Shown here: in pieces, positions 1 through 9,788 of the stretch | Layout of the letters: every line of letters starts with the position of its first letter | How positions within the stretch are numbered: position 1 is the stretch's first letter | Assembly: GCA_920105805.1 (NCBI GenBank) | Contig: CAKKTI010000170.1 | Coordinates: forward strand, 1 to 36,279 | Length of the DNA: 36,279 nt | DNA from: Condylostoma magnum | Taxonomy: Eukaryota; Ciliophora; Heterotrichea; Heterotrichida; Condylostomatidae | Reading direction: 5' to 3' | The notes under the pieces: generated by a model | What the model was told of the DNA's origin: nothing | Seen by the model: only the letters and a program-made list of their open reading frames with translations | The model's database searches: none | Made by a program: the position numbers and the translations under genes

Positions 1-736
1 AATTCGCTTGTAAGAGCTGTTATTCCTTTCTCTTTTTCAAATATGCCAGATCTGATCTTTCCTTCTATTGAATTCTTTCTTTAAGTAAAGGATTTGCCTT
101 TAAAATCACAGATATCTCCTTTTACTATAACTAAGCCTAGTCCGGAAGAGGAATCTTAAAGCTTCCTTCGAATTATTTTTTTCCTTATTTTACAATTGGT
201 GCACAAAATCCATCAATTTCCTACTTTTCTTTTCTGAACTCAACAATCATCTACTAGTTAGTCTTTAAGAGCTTAGATGGTGGCTACTTTATACTTTATC
301 TTAGCTCCTATAATGATAATTACTTTAAGTTATCTTTACTCTTATGAATCTCTTAACTTGTATTTTAAGGCAAGTATTTCTTAATTGTGTTTAGTCTCAT
401 TCATTCAAAAGGCATTGAAATAGGCTATTGAGTATCTTGGGATATAGATCTTTATGACAATGCTTTTTCCTTTATTGATTTTTGAATGCGTGGCAGTACT
501 AATGGCCTGGGATATTAAGCATACCCATCAAATTTTCCTGTTTACAATTTACTCGGTTATACAGATACAGCATATCTTTGAATCCTTGCATCTTACTATC
601 TTTAAGTATGAAATCCTGTTTAGAAATGATTATATCTAGGCTTAATATTCCCTGCATTGTCACATTCAACTTGTTTTCCTGTTTAAGGATCGATTCTATA
701 ATATTTGTTAGTTTATATTTGTTTTCAGATTTGCAT
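1..736 (-). CDS. Unknown protein, 3' end cut by window edge
   Basis: Read with TAA/TAG=Gln and TGA=Trp, one frame runs from an ATG at 736 to the left edge, giving 245 residues with no C-terminus. The start (MQIWKQIQ) is the first ATG after the stop of the upstream same-strand gene, 47 nt away. The N-terminal half has Tyr/Arg/Pro-rich segments such as PQTGKQVECDNAG and KFDGYAQYPRPLVLPRI; the rest is basic and Gln/Lys-rich, turning helical (LLKERIQQKERSDLAYLKKR). Two in-frame TGA codons read as Trp (QIWKQ, PFEWMR). I do not recognise the family. The composition, with short conserved-looking motifs before a charged helix, resembles axoneme-associated proteins, but that is only an impression. Confidence 0.7.
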
Positions 737-783
737 AATTATGTATTTTGAGTAAAAGTAGAATTTTTATAAAATAAGATTTA

Positions 784-1980
784 TTACCCTAAGGAAATTC
801 CAAGTTCAGTACACAAAGCTTGTAGCATTTAATTAAGCTTTTCTGCCTGTCCTTGCATTTTTTGTTCAACACTTCCTAAATTTTAATCAAAGTAATTTTT
901 CTGTCTATCTAATGAACGCTCGTAAATTTCTAGCTTGTTATCGAATTATTCCATATTTCTAGTATAATTATGATTCATGTCTTCTAGGTCTCGGGTAACA
1001 TTAGTTTTTATTTCCTTTTCTGATTCCAGTATTGAATCTAATTTCCACTCAACCCTTTTATTAAGTTGCTATACATTCCTTTCTATGTTAAAGATTAATT
1101 ACGTTTGTTTTAATTCATCATCGTTTTCTTTAACTTGTATTTACTGTGCAAGTTATTTTATATCTATAAACTTAGACCTGTTTTAGCTAATTTATTATTG
1201 GATTGTTGTGATTTGATTTTGTAGTTATGCAACATCAGTTATGCTTTATTATTTACAGTAATCTTGTTTACCCTTTAACTCAATTTAATCATCCTCCATT
1301 GATTAAATTCTTTATTCTAATGACTTATTTTACTCGTTAAGCTAATCTCTGTACTTTTCGTATGTTTATTCTAAGTTTTCTAGAATTTCAGCATGTTTTA
1401 TGTGAATGTTTTCTACTTTATTAATATTTTCCTATATTGCAACTCTTTCTTGAAGTAAATTTTCTATATTAGATTTGCAACTATTTAGTAAATTTCATAG
1501 TTCATTTGTAGTTTCTTAATTGGTTTATTTAATTTCATTCATTTGCTTCTTTAGGTATAATAAATCATGCCCTTATGCAGCTGAGTTTTATTGGATTTAG
1601 TCTTAATTAACTTTAATTGTACTTTGAATGATCTTTTAATTACTTTCTAAATCTACTTGTTTTCTCCTTAATTCCATCAACTAAGCATTCATTTCACACG
1701 TAAAGCTATCAATCAAGTTTTTTTACTGTTTTTAACTATTTTATACAGCTTCTTCTAATTCCTTTTCCTTTTCAGTGAATTTGTGTTCTAAACCACTCAA
1801 ATCTTCTAATATTTTATCAAATTTCTCCACTTATTTCTACTTTAACTCATCATTATGAAAAATCTCGTTTTATATTTCATTTCTAAGCTACTAAATCTCC
1901 TCCTGCATACTAGAGAGCTTGGATTGTATAATAGACGAGCTTTAAGTCTAATTCATAGTGGTTGTCATAGTACCCAGCAT
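784..1980 (-). CDS. Coiled-coil protein, 398 aa
   Basis: An unbroken 398-codon frame under the all-sense code, rich in Glu, Gln, Lys and Asn with heptad-like Leu/Ile spacing almost throughout (for example QSMEDDQIELKGKQD and SKLSSMQEEIQQLRNEI). It is probably a long structural coiled coil. One TGA reads as Trp (TTNELWNLLN). The end is LCTELGISLG followed by tandem TAA TAA. The chosen start gives MLGTMTTTMNQTQ; the frame stays open for about 40 codons upstream without an ATG, so an N-terminal exon is possible. It is divergent from the COX5B-type gene, whose ATG is 116 nt away. The family is not identified. Confidence 0.75.
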
Positions 1981-2096
1981 ATTTAAATTTACCTTTAAAT
2001 TAATAATTTCCCTAAGAGCGATTCCTTGTACTGTATTTAATACATTCTAATAAACCTTAAAAAAAATAATTCTCTTTTACTATTGGCTATAATAAA

Positions 2097-3863
2097 ATGT
2101 TATCCACTTTTGCACGTACTGTGGCAAGATCTAATATCCATCACGTTTCTTAACGTTCCTTCTTAGGTTTAGGGGGTATTTTTAAGTCTCTTCGTGGTAT
2201 CTTTGATCATTCTATAAGCCCAGGCGCAGGAAACTACAATATGCATAATGGTGAGTCGTCAAGCACTGAGTTATTTGATGAAGATGCCCATGAAATGAAA
2301 GCATTTGCTACTAACAACGCTTTTGACGTTGAGATTCACGGCGGTGATAATAACACTATGAAGAACTTTGGTACAGTTGACAATCCTGTAATCATTTTCT
2401 CTGCTAATATTGGATGGAGATATGTAATGTGTTCCGGACAGAATGATGAAGAGGAGGGTGCATCTCATACTCCTGTTTGGTTTATACTAAGAGATGGTCC
2501 TCTTCACCGCTGTGCCAACTGTGGTCAAGTTTTCAAGCTAGTGACTCTCAGGGATGAAATGAACGAGGAAAACGAGTACTATACTGAGCATTATCTTCCA
2601 GTTCTTGAGGAAGAAATGGGAGAAGAGGATGAATTGTTCTAAAGGTGGACTCAGCATAAATTTGCATCTCCTTATCCTCTCTCAACTCCAAAACAATGGT
2701 CAAATGTCTTCCATGTACTAGTGAATGCAGATGACCATGATAGAATTTTAACAGATCCTGCATATAGACTCTAAAAACTAGCCGAAGGTCACTAAAGAAT
2801 GGAACACTTTTATCAGGCCTTTATTGACGTTGAATCATAAAAGGCTAGAATCACCTCCAACAGCAATAGAAGAAACATAACCCCGGAGCAATACAGAGAC
2901 CTTGTAGCATCTGAGCTTGCTACTAGAAAACTAGATAGAATATTACAAAGAGTAAGTGACTACTAATAAAGAGCAATGACTAATCCTTAAGAGCATGAAA
3001 GACGTGAGAAGAGGATGAGAGAAAGGGCCCAGGAAAGAAAAGCTAAGGGATATTTACAGTACTTTAATACCAATGAAACTGAGTTAAGATTCAAGGATTA
3101 TTATGAAACTGATTATGGTGAGGAAGTTTTGCAATTAGAAGAAGAAATGGACTACTAAGAATTAGTCAGTCAAGGAATTTTCCATTTCTAAAACTACAAC
3201 TTTATACAAGAAGGGCAAGTACAGTCAAACCCTGTATCCATGAATACATATGATAGAAAAGCGTTTAGATTTGAGTACAGGAAGTGGAATGATAATCCAG
3301 CCACTCATTTCATAAGGGAATAGAGAATGATTAAAAGATATTTTGAAAGAATTTCTAAGAACAAGCCCGAGGAGCTTTTCAGTTCCTAAGATATATAAGG
3401 AGTCTTGAATAATGAAGGAGAGAGTCAGGCTATTAGTCATGCAAAGGTTTTCAGAGACTGGGCTGCAAATGAGGCAATATAACAGTACAAAGACTACTAT
3501 GAAAGTGACCCTGAAGACTTAGCCGATTTCCAGTACATTTCTCCACAGGAAAAATTAGAATTTGCTAGAGTATTTAAGGATTATTCAAAGCCCTTTGGAT
3601 CAGAAAAACATTACTTAGCTGTTCCTAAGGCTGAATGGGATAGTGAAAAATCATTTTTAGAGAACTCAAAGAACCAAGTTGTCGATTTTGCTAAAAGAGT
3701 ACTACCGGAGACAAGGAAAAATGTTTTATAGGGAGTCGCTAATGAGCAAAGCTTGCCTAGTTAATTAAATGCTAAACTTCCTGAGCTAGGAAGCAAGGTT
3801 GAGAAGTTAGAAGATATTTTCAAGATTGGAAAAGAGGATAAGATTGGAATTTAGTTTAGATGA
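2097..3863 (+). CDS. COX5B-type cytochrome c oxidase subunit with long C-terminal extension
   Basis: 588 aa. The N-terminus (MLSTFARTVARSNIHHVSQR) is basic and hydroxylated with no acidic residues, as expected of a mitochondrial targeting sequence. Around residues 105-147, RYVMCSG ... TPVWFILRDGPLHRCANCG QVFKLV aligns by eye with the zinc-binding core of COX5B (yeast Cox4): the VWF strand, the RCxxCG knuckle and the KLV that follows. The second Cys pair is intact; the first pair keeps only one Cys (CSG instead of CxC). COX5B is a nuclear-encoded subunit of complex IV on the matrix side. Animal forms are about 130 aa; here some 400 further charged, Tyr-rich residues follow, in line with the enlarged respiratory subunits known in ciliates. 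The stop is TGA at 3861; a TAG three codons earlier is an alternative. Confidence 0.85.
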
Positions 3864-3886
3864 AAATTTTAAGTAAACTTTTTTAT

Positions 3887-4327
3887 ATGAGCCAAGAAAT
3901 CTTTGATCAGACTATTACCAAGTTTGTATAGATCTTTAAGGAAATCGAGCATGAAGGGGAGGTTTAAAATTTGCTATAAAGCTTCTACGAGCAAGTAGAT
4001 CGTCTTTAGGATAATTTGTTAGAGCTTAACGAGCAAATATAAGATAGTATCAACTAGTAAGACGATTAGAAGCAGGCCTTATAGGAATAAATTTTGTAAA
4101 GGGACAGATTATTAGAAGAAACAACGTAAAATCGAGTTAAATTGAGGAAAATTTTAGAAATTTACAAGTTAGTTTAGTTATTAGTTTATTAATATGACAG
4201 AGATGAGACTGAAAAATTAAAAGACAACGGGAATTAATCTAGAAGTATCAGCGTAAGCTTTAGATAATAATTTTTAAATAAGCTGAGAGCAAAATTAATA
4301 GAAAAGCAGAATTCACAGATGGCTTAA
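3887..4327 (+). CDS. Small coiled-coil protein, 146 aa
   Basis: Starts MSQEIFDQTITKF, 23 nt after the previous stop. Nearly all of it is predicted by eye to be helical and Gln/Glu/Leu-rich (QVDRLQDNLLELNEQIQD, QDRLLEETTQNRVKLRKI region), with more than ten TAA/TAG codons read as Gln. It ends KLRAKLIEKQNSQMA at TAA. The next gene's ATG lies only 4 nt beyond this stop and in another frame, so a longer reading of this protein would overlap the phosphatase gene. No family recognised. Confidence 0.7.
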
Positions 4328-4331
4328 AGCA

Positions 4332-5054
4332 ATGTGTAAGTGTAGTTGCTTTACTAACACTAAAATCAATAATTATTTATTAGGGCCTTAGCCCACTAAT
4401 AAAATAGGATTTAAAACGTTAGTTTTAGATTTAGATGAAACATTAGTACACAGTGATTACAATGTGAGTCCAGGGTCCGATTAAATTGTATCGCTTAATT
4501 TTGATATGGAGTAATACAATATTTATGTGAAATACAGGCCTGGGTTGTATAGTTTTCTGAAATAAGTAAGCTAAATGTATGAAATTGTTGTTTTTACAGC
4601 TAGTGTGTAGGAATATGCGGATGATGTAATCAATAAATTGGAAGAAACGGGAAGTTTTATTGATCATAGGCTATATAGATAAGATTGTATTGAATATAAT
4701 GGTGTGCATTTAAAAGATTTGAATCGTCTAGGAAGAGATTTAAGAAAAGTTATTATTGTTGATGTAAGATATATATAGAATTCTCCATCGTCATACTAAA
4801 TGCATTTATCTAATGCTATACCAATTTTATCATGGTATGGAAACATTTTTGATTAAGAACTGATGAAATTATAGGAAGTAGTTTTTATATTGAATAAGGA
4901 AAAAGATGTGAGGAATATACTGAAAAAATATGTATCTTTGATATAAGATGGGCGAGACATCTTAGGCAAATTAATCAAAGAACATTTAAATTACAAAAAG
5001 GAAAGTATTGATGTTGATAACCCACAATCATCACTTTTTAATCCATCAGAGTAA
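4332..5054 (+). CDS. CTD-type (SCP/NLI) small phosphatase, one 15-nt intron
   Basis: 235 aa after joining 4332-4763 and 4779-5054. It is a HAD-superfamily FCP1/SCP-like protein Ser/Thr phosphatase: LVLDLDETLVHS carries the DxDxT nucleophile motif (around residues 31-42), followed by KYRPGLYSFLKQV, VVFTAS, and VIIVDNSPSSY, the family's Asp-Asn metal motif. The intron falls exactly within that last motif (after VIIVD). The protein is little more than the catalytic domain, and its N-terminus MCKCSC could be palmitoylated. SCP-type enzymes act on the RNA polymerase II CTD or other phosphoproteins; the substrate here is unknown. It ends at tandem TAA TAA (5052-5057) and faces CFAP100 convergently. 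Confidence 0.9.
4764..4778 (+). other. 15-nt spliceosomal intron
   Basis: GTAAGATATATATAG interrupts the phosphatase gene. Removing it restores the family motif VIIVDNSPSSY in one frame (VIIVD before, NSPSSY after). Fifteen nucleotides is the characteristic intron length of heterotrich ciliates, among the shortest known. It is divisible by three and, since all codons are sense here, retention would only insert five residues. Confidence 0.88.
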
Positions 5055-5135
5055 TAAAAATTGTTATCTTATATAATCGTTGTTTAAGTTACTAATAACT
5101 TATCATATAAACAATTAGTTAAACCTTTACCTAAT

Positions 5136-6803
5136 CTAAATACTATCAATAAACTCCATAGCCAGTTGCAACTCAGTTTTAACAACTTTGTTCTCCGTTT
5201 GCTTCTTCTTTTGCTTTTTATGCCTGTAATGCTCCATTAATGGCTTTCCGTGCTTTTGAAATCTTGGAGCTTCTGCTCTTGCTTTCTCTGCATCAGTTTT
5301 TCTTTATAATCTAAGTCTTTCATTTTATGACTTTTCATCGCGAGACTCATCTCTTCTTATCTATTCTTTCTCTTTAGCTAAGTTGTCAATTAAATGTAAA
5401 TCTCTAGACTTAGCAATATTAATGTCTTGTATCAAATTATTAATCTCAATTTCTATAGCTGACAAAATATCTATAGGCTGCATTGATTAATCATCATCTT
5501 ACCCTGATAGAACTTTCCAACACCTCCTTATATCTTAATTAAGCTTATTTTCAGCTTTTGTTGAGTCATTTTACTCTGTTATGTTGTATATTCTTTTACT
5601 GATTTATTAGATCTTTTAATTATGCTCTTAGTTTTTGGAAGCATAGTCCTTTTGATTTAGTCTTAGTATCTCACATTTTTCTTCATAGTATAATTTAACC
5701 TTTTCAAACTCAGATTTACTGTTTTCAATTTATTGCTCTAGCTCCTACATCAATTCAATTAAGAATAAATTAGAGTCTTCAATATCCTTTAAGTAGTTCA
5801 TCAATTACTCCGGATCTTTGAAGTACATCATTTCATCGTCTTCCGTAAATATCTCCATTATTCCTCTATTATGCATATCGTCAAACTTGTCGTTGAGTTC
5901 TTGCATACCTGCCTTTTTGGCATTTTATCGCCTTCTTTATACATTACTATGAGTTCCTCCACTTATTTGACTATCAGTATCTCCCAAATGACTTTCATTA
6001 GCTTATTGTGATAGTTATCTCGAGACTCATTCACCCCTTACTTTTTCGTACTTTTACTGTCTTAAACGATTTTGCTCAGCTATTCAGTCAGGAGGAGCAA
6101 GTTTATCTAAAAAGTCTTTATGCTTTTGCAGAGCTTCTAAATAATCCTCGTTTCTTCCAATTTCAGCTTGAATTGCTGCTTTAGTTTATTCTAATTGCTT
6201 AATTTTATTCTCTTTTTCCTTTTTAACAGCTGTTTCTGCATTTGCTCTTAAAACTGCTTCGTCCTTTTATTATCTGTTTCTTTCTTTATGATCATTGAAG
6301 CTTTTGATATCATTTTCCATCAGTTCCTTATTTCTTAAAAGTGCACGTTCTCTATTATCAATTCTCTTTTTAATCTTTTCCCTTTCTTCCTTTAAAATCC
6401 TATACGACATTTCTACGTGGAACATTTCTTTCTTCTATTCCACAAAATCTCGTATATTTTCACCTTTATTTTGTCTTTAAGGCTGCTTTTTTCGGGCGTT
6501 AATGATTTCAAGGGCTGTTGTTATAATTCCTCTATGTTTCTAGTTAAAGTGCTTTTATATAGGTACTTGTTACGGCAAATCAACTGGGAAATCCTAGTCT
6601 TTTGGTCTTTTTAGTTGTTGTTGAGTGCAAGCTGTTTACTTTTCCCAGATCTTCTAATACATTGCTCTCTCTTTTTACTCTTGTTACTTAAGTCTCTCGG
6701 CTTCACGTGTTATAAAAACTTCCTCGTCTGTAGGAAGTTTAAATGGGCTTTGAATATCTTAGTAGTTTATTACAGAATCTGCTGAAAATTTTAAAGAATC
6801 CAT
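5136..6803 (-). CDS. CFAP100-like axonemal protein (DUF4200 coiled coil)
   Basis: 555 aa. Residues about 115-215 begin NIRDFVEQKKEMFHVEMSYR and continue with ILKEEREKIKKRIDNRE and ERALLRNKELMENDIKSF, the pattern of the DUF4200 domain found in CFAP100/CCDC37 and CFAP73. In Chlamydomonas these form the MIA complex that helps control inner-arm dynein f/I1 at the outer doublet. Long coiled coils follow (LIELMQELEQQIENSKSE). Two TGA codons read as Trp (PPDWIAEQ, RGEWVSR). The start MDSLKFSADS is the first ATG of the frame. The C-terminus is uncertain: TAG at 5136 is given, but TAA 5127, TAA 5115 and TGA 5103 follow in frame. CFAP100 versus CFAP73/CCDC38 needs a tree. Confidence 0.8.
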
Positions 6804-7052
6804 TATAGAAGTAGGGATTTAAAAAGTTGGAATTTTATCTTAGGTTAATGAAATTTATGAGTTTTTGCTTATTAGAAGGTCTTAAAGGGCTGAATATATG
6901 AATAAAGTGAGGCTTGGTGCAATCTTTTAGCTTATCAGATATTAATAAAGAAATAAGCTTGACTAGTATCAATTTATATAGAATTGCATCGCTTATTTAG
7001 TTATTATTTGCATAAAACGTTTAATAGTTATACATTATTTAATTTTAACCTA

Positions 7053-7992
7053 CTGATAATATCTTTAAATATTTAAATGGAAGTATTGGCTAAAGAGTTA
7101 GGCATTAGATTTTACGAATTTGCTATAGCAAAATGGCTTGATATATACATGTTTCTATTGAAAAATAGAGTTCCAATTTTTACAAGATTTCAAATCAAAC
7201 AGTTTAAATTTAACACTAAAATAATAAATTAAGTACTTTGCACCTATTTTCTGGCTTAAACTATGAATATACAGGATATTAAATGTGCTTATAATTTTCT
7301 GCCATTTTTCACCCCCTGATAATATTACAAGAATATTTAAATGGAAGTATTGGCTATGAAAGATGGTACATCATTATAGCCATTTCCCATGGTAAAATGG
7401 TATTTTTGGTATAAGAAATTTTTAGAAAATTGAAGTCTTTTTATATTGCAATATTTTAGCTAGATAAACAAAATTAAGCTTTTATATGAGTCCTTAAGCA
7501 CTTTGTAGCTATTTTCTGACTTAAACTATGAATATATTGCCTATTCAAAGGAGTTATAGTTTTCTACCAATTTTCACCCCCTGATAATCTTTCAAAAATA
7601 TTTAAATGGAAGTATTGGTTATGAAGGATGGTACGGCATTATAGCCATTTCCCATGGTAAAAAGGTATTTTTGGTATAGGAAATTTTAGAAAATTGTTTA
7701 AATTTTTATCGTTTTATTCGGATAGATAAGCAAAATTAAGCTTTCACATGAGTCCTTAAGCACTTTGTAGCTGTTTTCTGACTTAAACTATGAATATAAT
7801 GTCTGTTAAAAGGAGTTATAGTTTTCTACCAATTTTAACCCCCTGATAATCTTTCAAAAATATTTAAATGAAAGTATTGGCTAAAGAGTTAGGCATTCAT
7901 TTTAGGAATTTGCTATGGCAAAAGGGCTTTTTAGGCATGAGAAATTAAAAATAATCGAACTTTTTGTTTTAGATCGATTAGTTAAAATTAAG
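7053..7992. repeat. Tandem array of four ~264-bp units in A-B-B-A order
   Basis: Units begin at 7053, 7316, 7581 and 7843 (periods 263, 265, 262) with the shared motif CTGATAAT, then AATATTTAAATG and AAGTATTGG. The 3' half is also shared (CTTAAACTATGAATATA, then a CTGCCA/CTACCA run to the next CCCCCTGATAAT). Just after AAGTATTGG two classes occur: units 1 and 4 read CTAAAGAGTTAGGCATT, units 2 and 3 read TATGAAxGATGGTAC and ATAGCCATTTCCCATGG. Unit 4 fades out near 7992. Each unit has a short palindrome at a fixed offset. It could be a regulatory or replication array, tandem non-coding RNA genes, or a young satellite. Confidence 0.85.
7119..7132. repeat. Palindrome in array unit 1
   Basis: TTTGCTATAGCAAA is a perfect 14-bp palindrome, 66 nt into unit 1. 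The same offset in the other units holds TTTCCCATGGTAAA (7383 and 7648; one mismatched pair) and TTTGCTATGGCAAA (7909; one T-G pair). The sequence changes but the dyad remains, so it is a candidate binding site or RNA hairpin. Confidence 0.6.
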
Positions 7993-8303
7993 TTATTATC
8001 TATTCATAAAACAGCTTCCCACTATATTTTAATGAAATTGCTTAAAATGTGTATGTTATTACAATTCTAAATTCCTAATAGCATTTTTTATGTCCAAATA
8101 TTAATTATTCAATGCTTTAAAACTTACTAAAAGCGTAAAAATCAACTGTCTTTATATAAATGCATTCCTTTGAAATAAGATAAGAAAAATTGACTTATAT
8201 TAACATAAATTCTGCTTTAAGCTGCCAGCAATTATATTATAAAGTAAATCATAATTTTCCTTTACTAATTAACTATGTCTATTTTACTCTTTAACAATTA
8301 AAA

Positions 8304-9011
8304 ATGAATTTGTAAGTTCCATCATCCTCTAAAATTTTACAGAAGTAATGAGATTAGACAAATTACAATATTCATATTAAAAAGCTAAGAAACATTAGAA
8401 ATACAAGAAACAATATAGCATAAATTAATAAATCAACAAATTTGTAAAACTCAAGTACTCAAAGAATTATAAAGTCATAGTCAATAGCATAGAAACTACA
8501 ACAGCATAAGCTAAAGTAAAAGTAAAGAGAATATGTTGACTTGACAATAGAAAATTACAAACTTTTAAAAAGAATTGAATCAATTAAACCATCATAGAAT
8601 ATTAGGTCAACAATTAGGTAAAGGAAGAGACAGGCCAACCTCGCTTCTAGTATAAGTGAATATCCATATTAACTTAACAATAAGTCTTAAACTGTGAGAG
8701 ATCTGCCTAGAAGGAAATCAAACAATAGGAAGCCAATTCTCTTGGATCCTTTAAATTTTGCAAAGTTTAATAATCAGAAAAGCATTATAAGGAAAAAAGT
8801 TGATATAAATAACAATTTGTATGATGTTGAATTGATCTAAGATAAGCATATTCTACTATTTATTATAGTATCATCAGATCTAAAAAAGTTTAACTTAGAA
8901 TTAGACCATGATTGAGTAAGATCCTTTATCTTTCAGCATAATATTTACAATTATGACTTATTGATCAATAAACTTAGAGAAGAAAACGGAGAATTCTATT
9001 TAGAATTGTGA
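8304..9011 (+). CDS. CFAP97 (KIAA1430-homologue) domain protein
   Basis: 235 aa. The N-terminal third holds the CFAP97 domain pattern: KILQKQWDQTNYNIHIKKL (about residues 10-28), then an SxxxKLQQHKLKQKQREY helix, and DLTIENYKLLKRIESIKPSQ, matching the LxxxW...HxxK and E/DN-x-LL-x-RI...KP signature of CFAP97/hemingway proteins. These bind the axoneme and tubulin and are needed for cilia and sperm flagella in animals. The Trp of QKQWDQ, conserved in the family, is encoded by TGA, as is that in DHDWVRS. The C-terminal half (ELIQDKHILLFIIVSSD...) is unassigned. It ends with TGA TAA. Confidence 0.78.
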
Positions 9012-9224
9012 TAATTTATTTTTATATTTAGTTGTAATAAAGCGTCTAATAAATGTTGTGAGTTAGTTTTTAATTCTAGTATAAAATGCTATAATGGCTT
9101 ATCCCCTTATTATTGGATAAATAGCTTGCACATTCTATACATCTTTCAAGCATTAAATAATAACACATTCTATAGTGCTAAAATAATGCTTAAAATCCCT
9201 TTATCTACTAAAATTATTGTATTA
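9012..9224. other. 213-bp convergent intergenic spacer
   Basis: AT-rich spacer between the stops of the CFAP97-like gene (+) and the 75-aa MGCC gene (-). I see no RNA gene, repeat or protein-like frame in it. Confidence 0.5.
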
Positions 9225-9452
9225 TTAAGATATTAACAGTTTTTTCTTTTCTTCAGCTTCTTCAAATTTAAATTTTTAAATTCCAAACTTAGGCGTAATT
9301 GTATACATGCTGCAAGTAACATCCTAATTAAGTATTATATCTGACTAAAATTTAGGAGAAGAAGCTTAGAACAAATTATAGCCTTCTTCTTCATCTTGCT
9401 ATAAAACATTAATTTCAAAATTTTCAAAGCGATTTACTTAGCAACAGCCCAT
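9225..9452 (-). CDS. 75-aa MGCC protein, probably N-myristoylated and palmitoylated
   Basis: The frame starts MGCCQVNRFENFEINVLQ and ends FKFEEAEEKKKLLIS at TAA. Met-Gly-Cys-Cys at the N-terminus is a classic dual acylation signal (myristate on Gly2, palmitate on Cys3/4) that would anchor it to a membrane. The middle contains an acidic patch (QQDEEEGYNLF) and Ser/Pro-rich segments. There is no transmembrane segment and no known domain. Two further MG(C/S)C proteins lie at 27068-27999 in this window. The family is not recognised; the gene call rests on a protein-like frame, start context and fit between neighbours. Confidence 0.6.
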
Positions 9453-9788
9453 TTTATTCTAATTTTCTTGTATATCAATTCAAATATAATACTTACAGTT
9501 TAATAGATTATAATCAAGTTTATTCTAATAAATCTAAAAATAGTGTTCAATGTTATGAATCAAATATCATCATAGTAAAATAAAATACATTAGGCTCTTA
9601 TAGCTTAATAATGCAATGGATTTTTATAAGAATCATAGATTAAGAAGATTATATGATATAATTTTAAAAGACTAGTTTAGAAATATTACCCTACAAAATA
9701 TAATACGAAAAATTACTTCGCTATAAAAGTGAGCAGGGTATAATTATACTCATTTTTATGCGTTTTTACCTTTCCCTTTATAAATTTA
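9453..9788. other. 336-bp divergent intergenic region
   Basis: Lies between the ATG of the MGCC gene (-) and that of the enoyl-CoA isomerase gene (+). It is AT-rich without an obvious element; presumably it holds both promoters. A short plus-strand frame from the ATG at 9612 has no protein-like character. Confidence 0.4.

Larger units (their letters stand above)
6804..8303. other. 1.5-kb gene-free region between divergent CFAP genes
   Basis: This is the only stretch over 1 kb without a credible gene. It separates the start codons of the CFAP100-like (-) and CFAP97-like (+) genes. The centre (about 7053-7992) is a four-unit tandem array; the flanks are very AT-rich, low-information sequence. 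Under an all-sense code open frames mean nothing here. The 1-2 nt indels between array copies and the lack of protein-like composition argue against coding. Confidence 0.75.

Noticed and set aside
454-639. Standard-code ORFs of 60-130 aa throughout the window taken as genes
   Set aside because: They are fragments or antisense shadows of longer proteins under the all-sense code; for example this one lies opposite the partial gene at 1-736, and the 133-aa one at 2241 is an internal piece of the COX5B-type gene.
7081-7990. Repeated protein encoded by the tandem array
   Set aside because: Copies differ by 1-2 nt indels (for example GAAATTTTTAG versus GAAATTTTAG) that change frame, and all frames are open under this code, so openness is no evidence.
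9596-9670. tRNA-like stretch beginning GGCTCTTATAGCTTAAT
   Set aside because: No T-loop GTTCRA motif, no plausible anticodon stem and no closing acceptor stem could be found.
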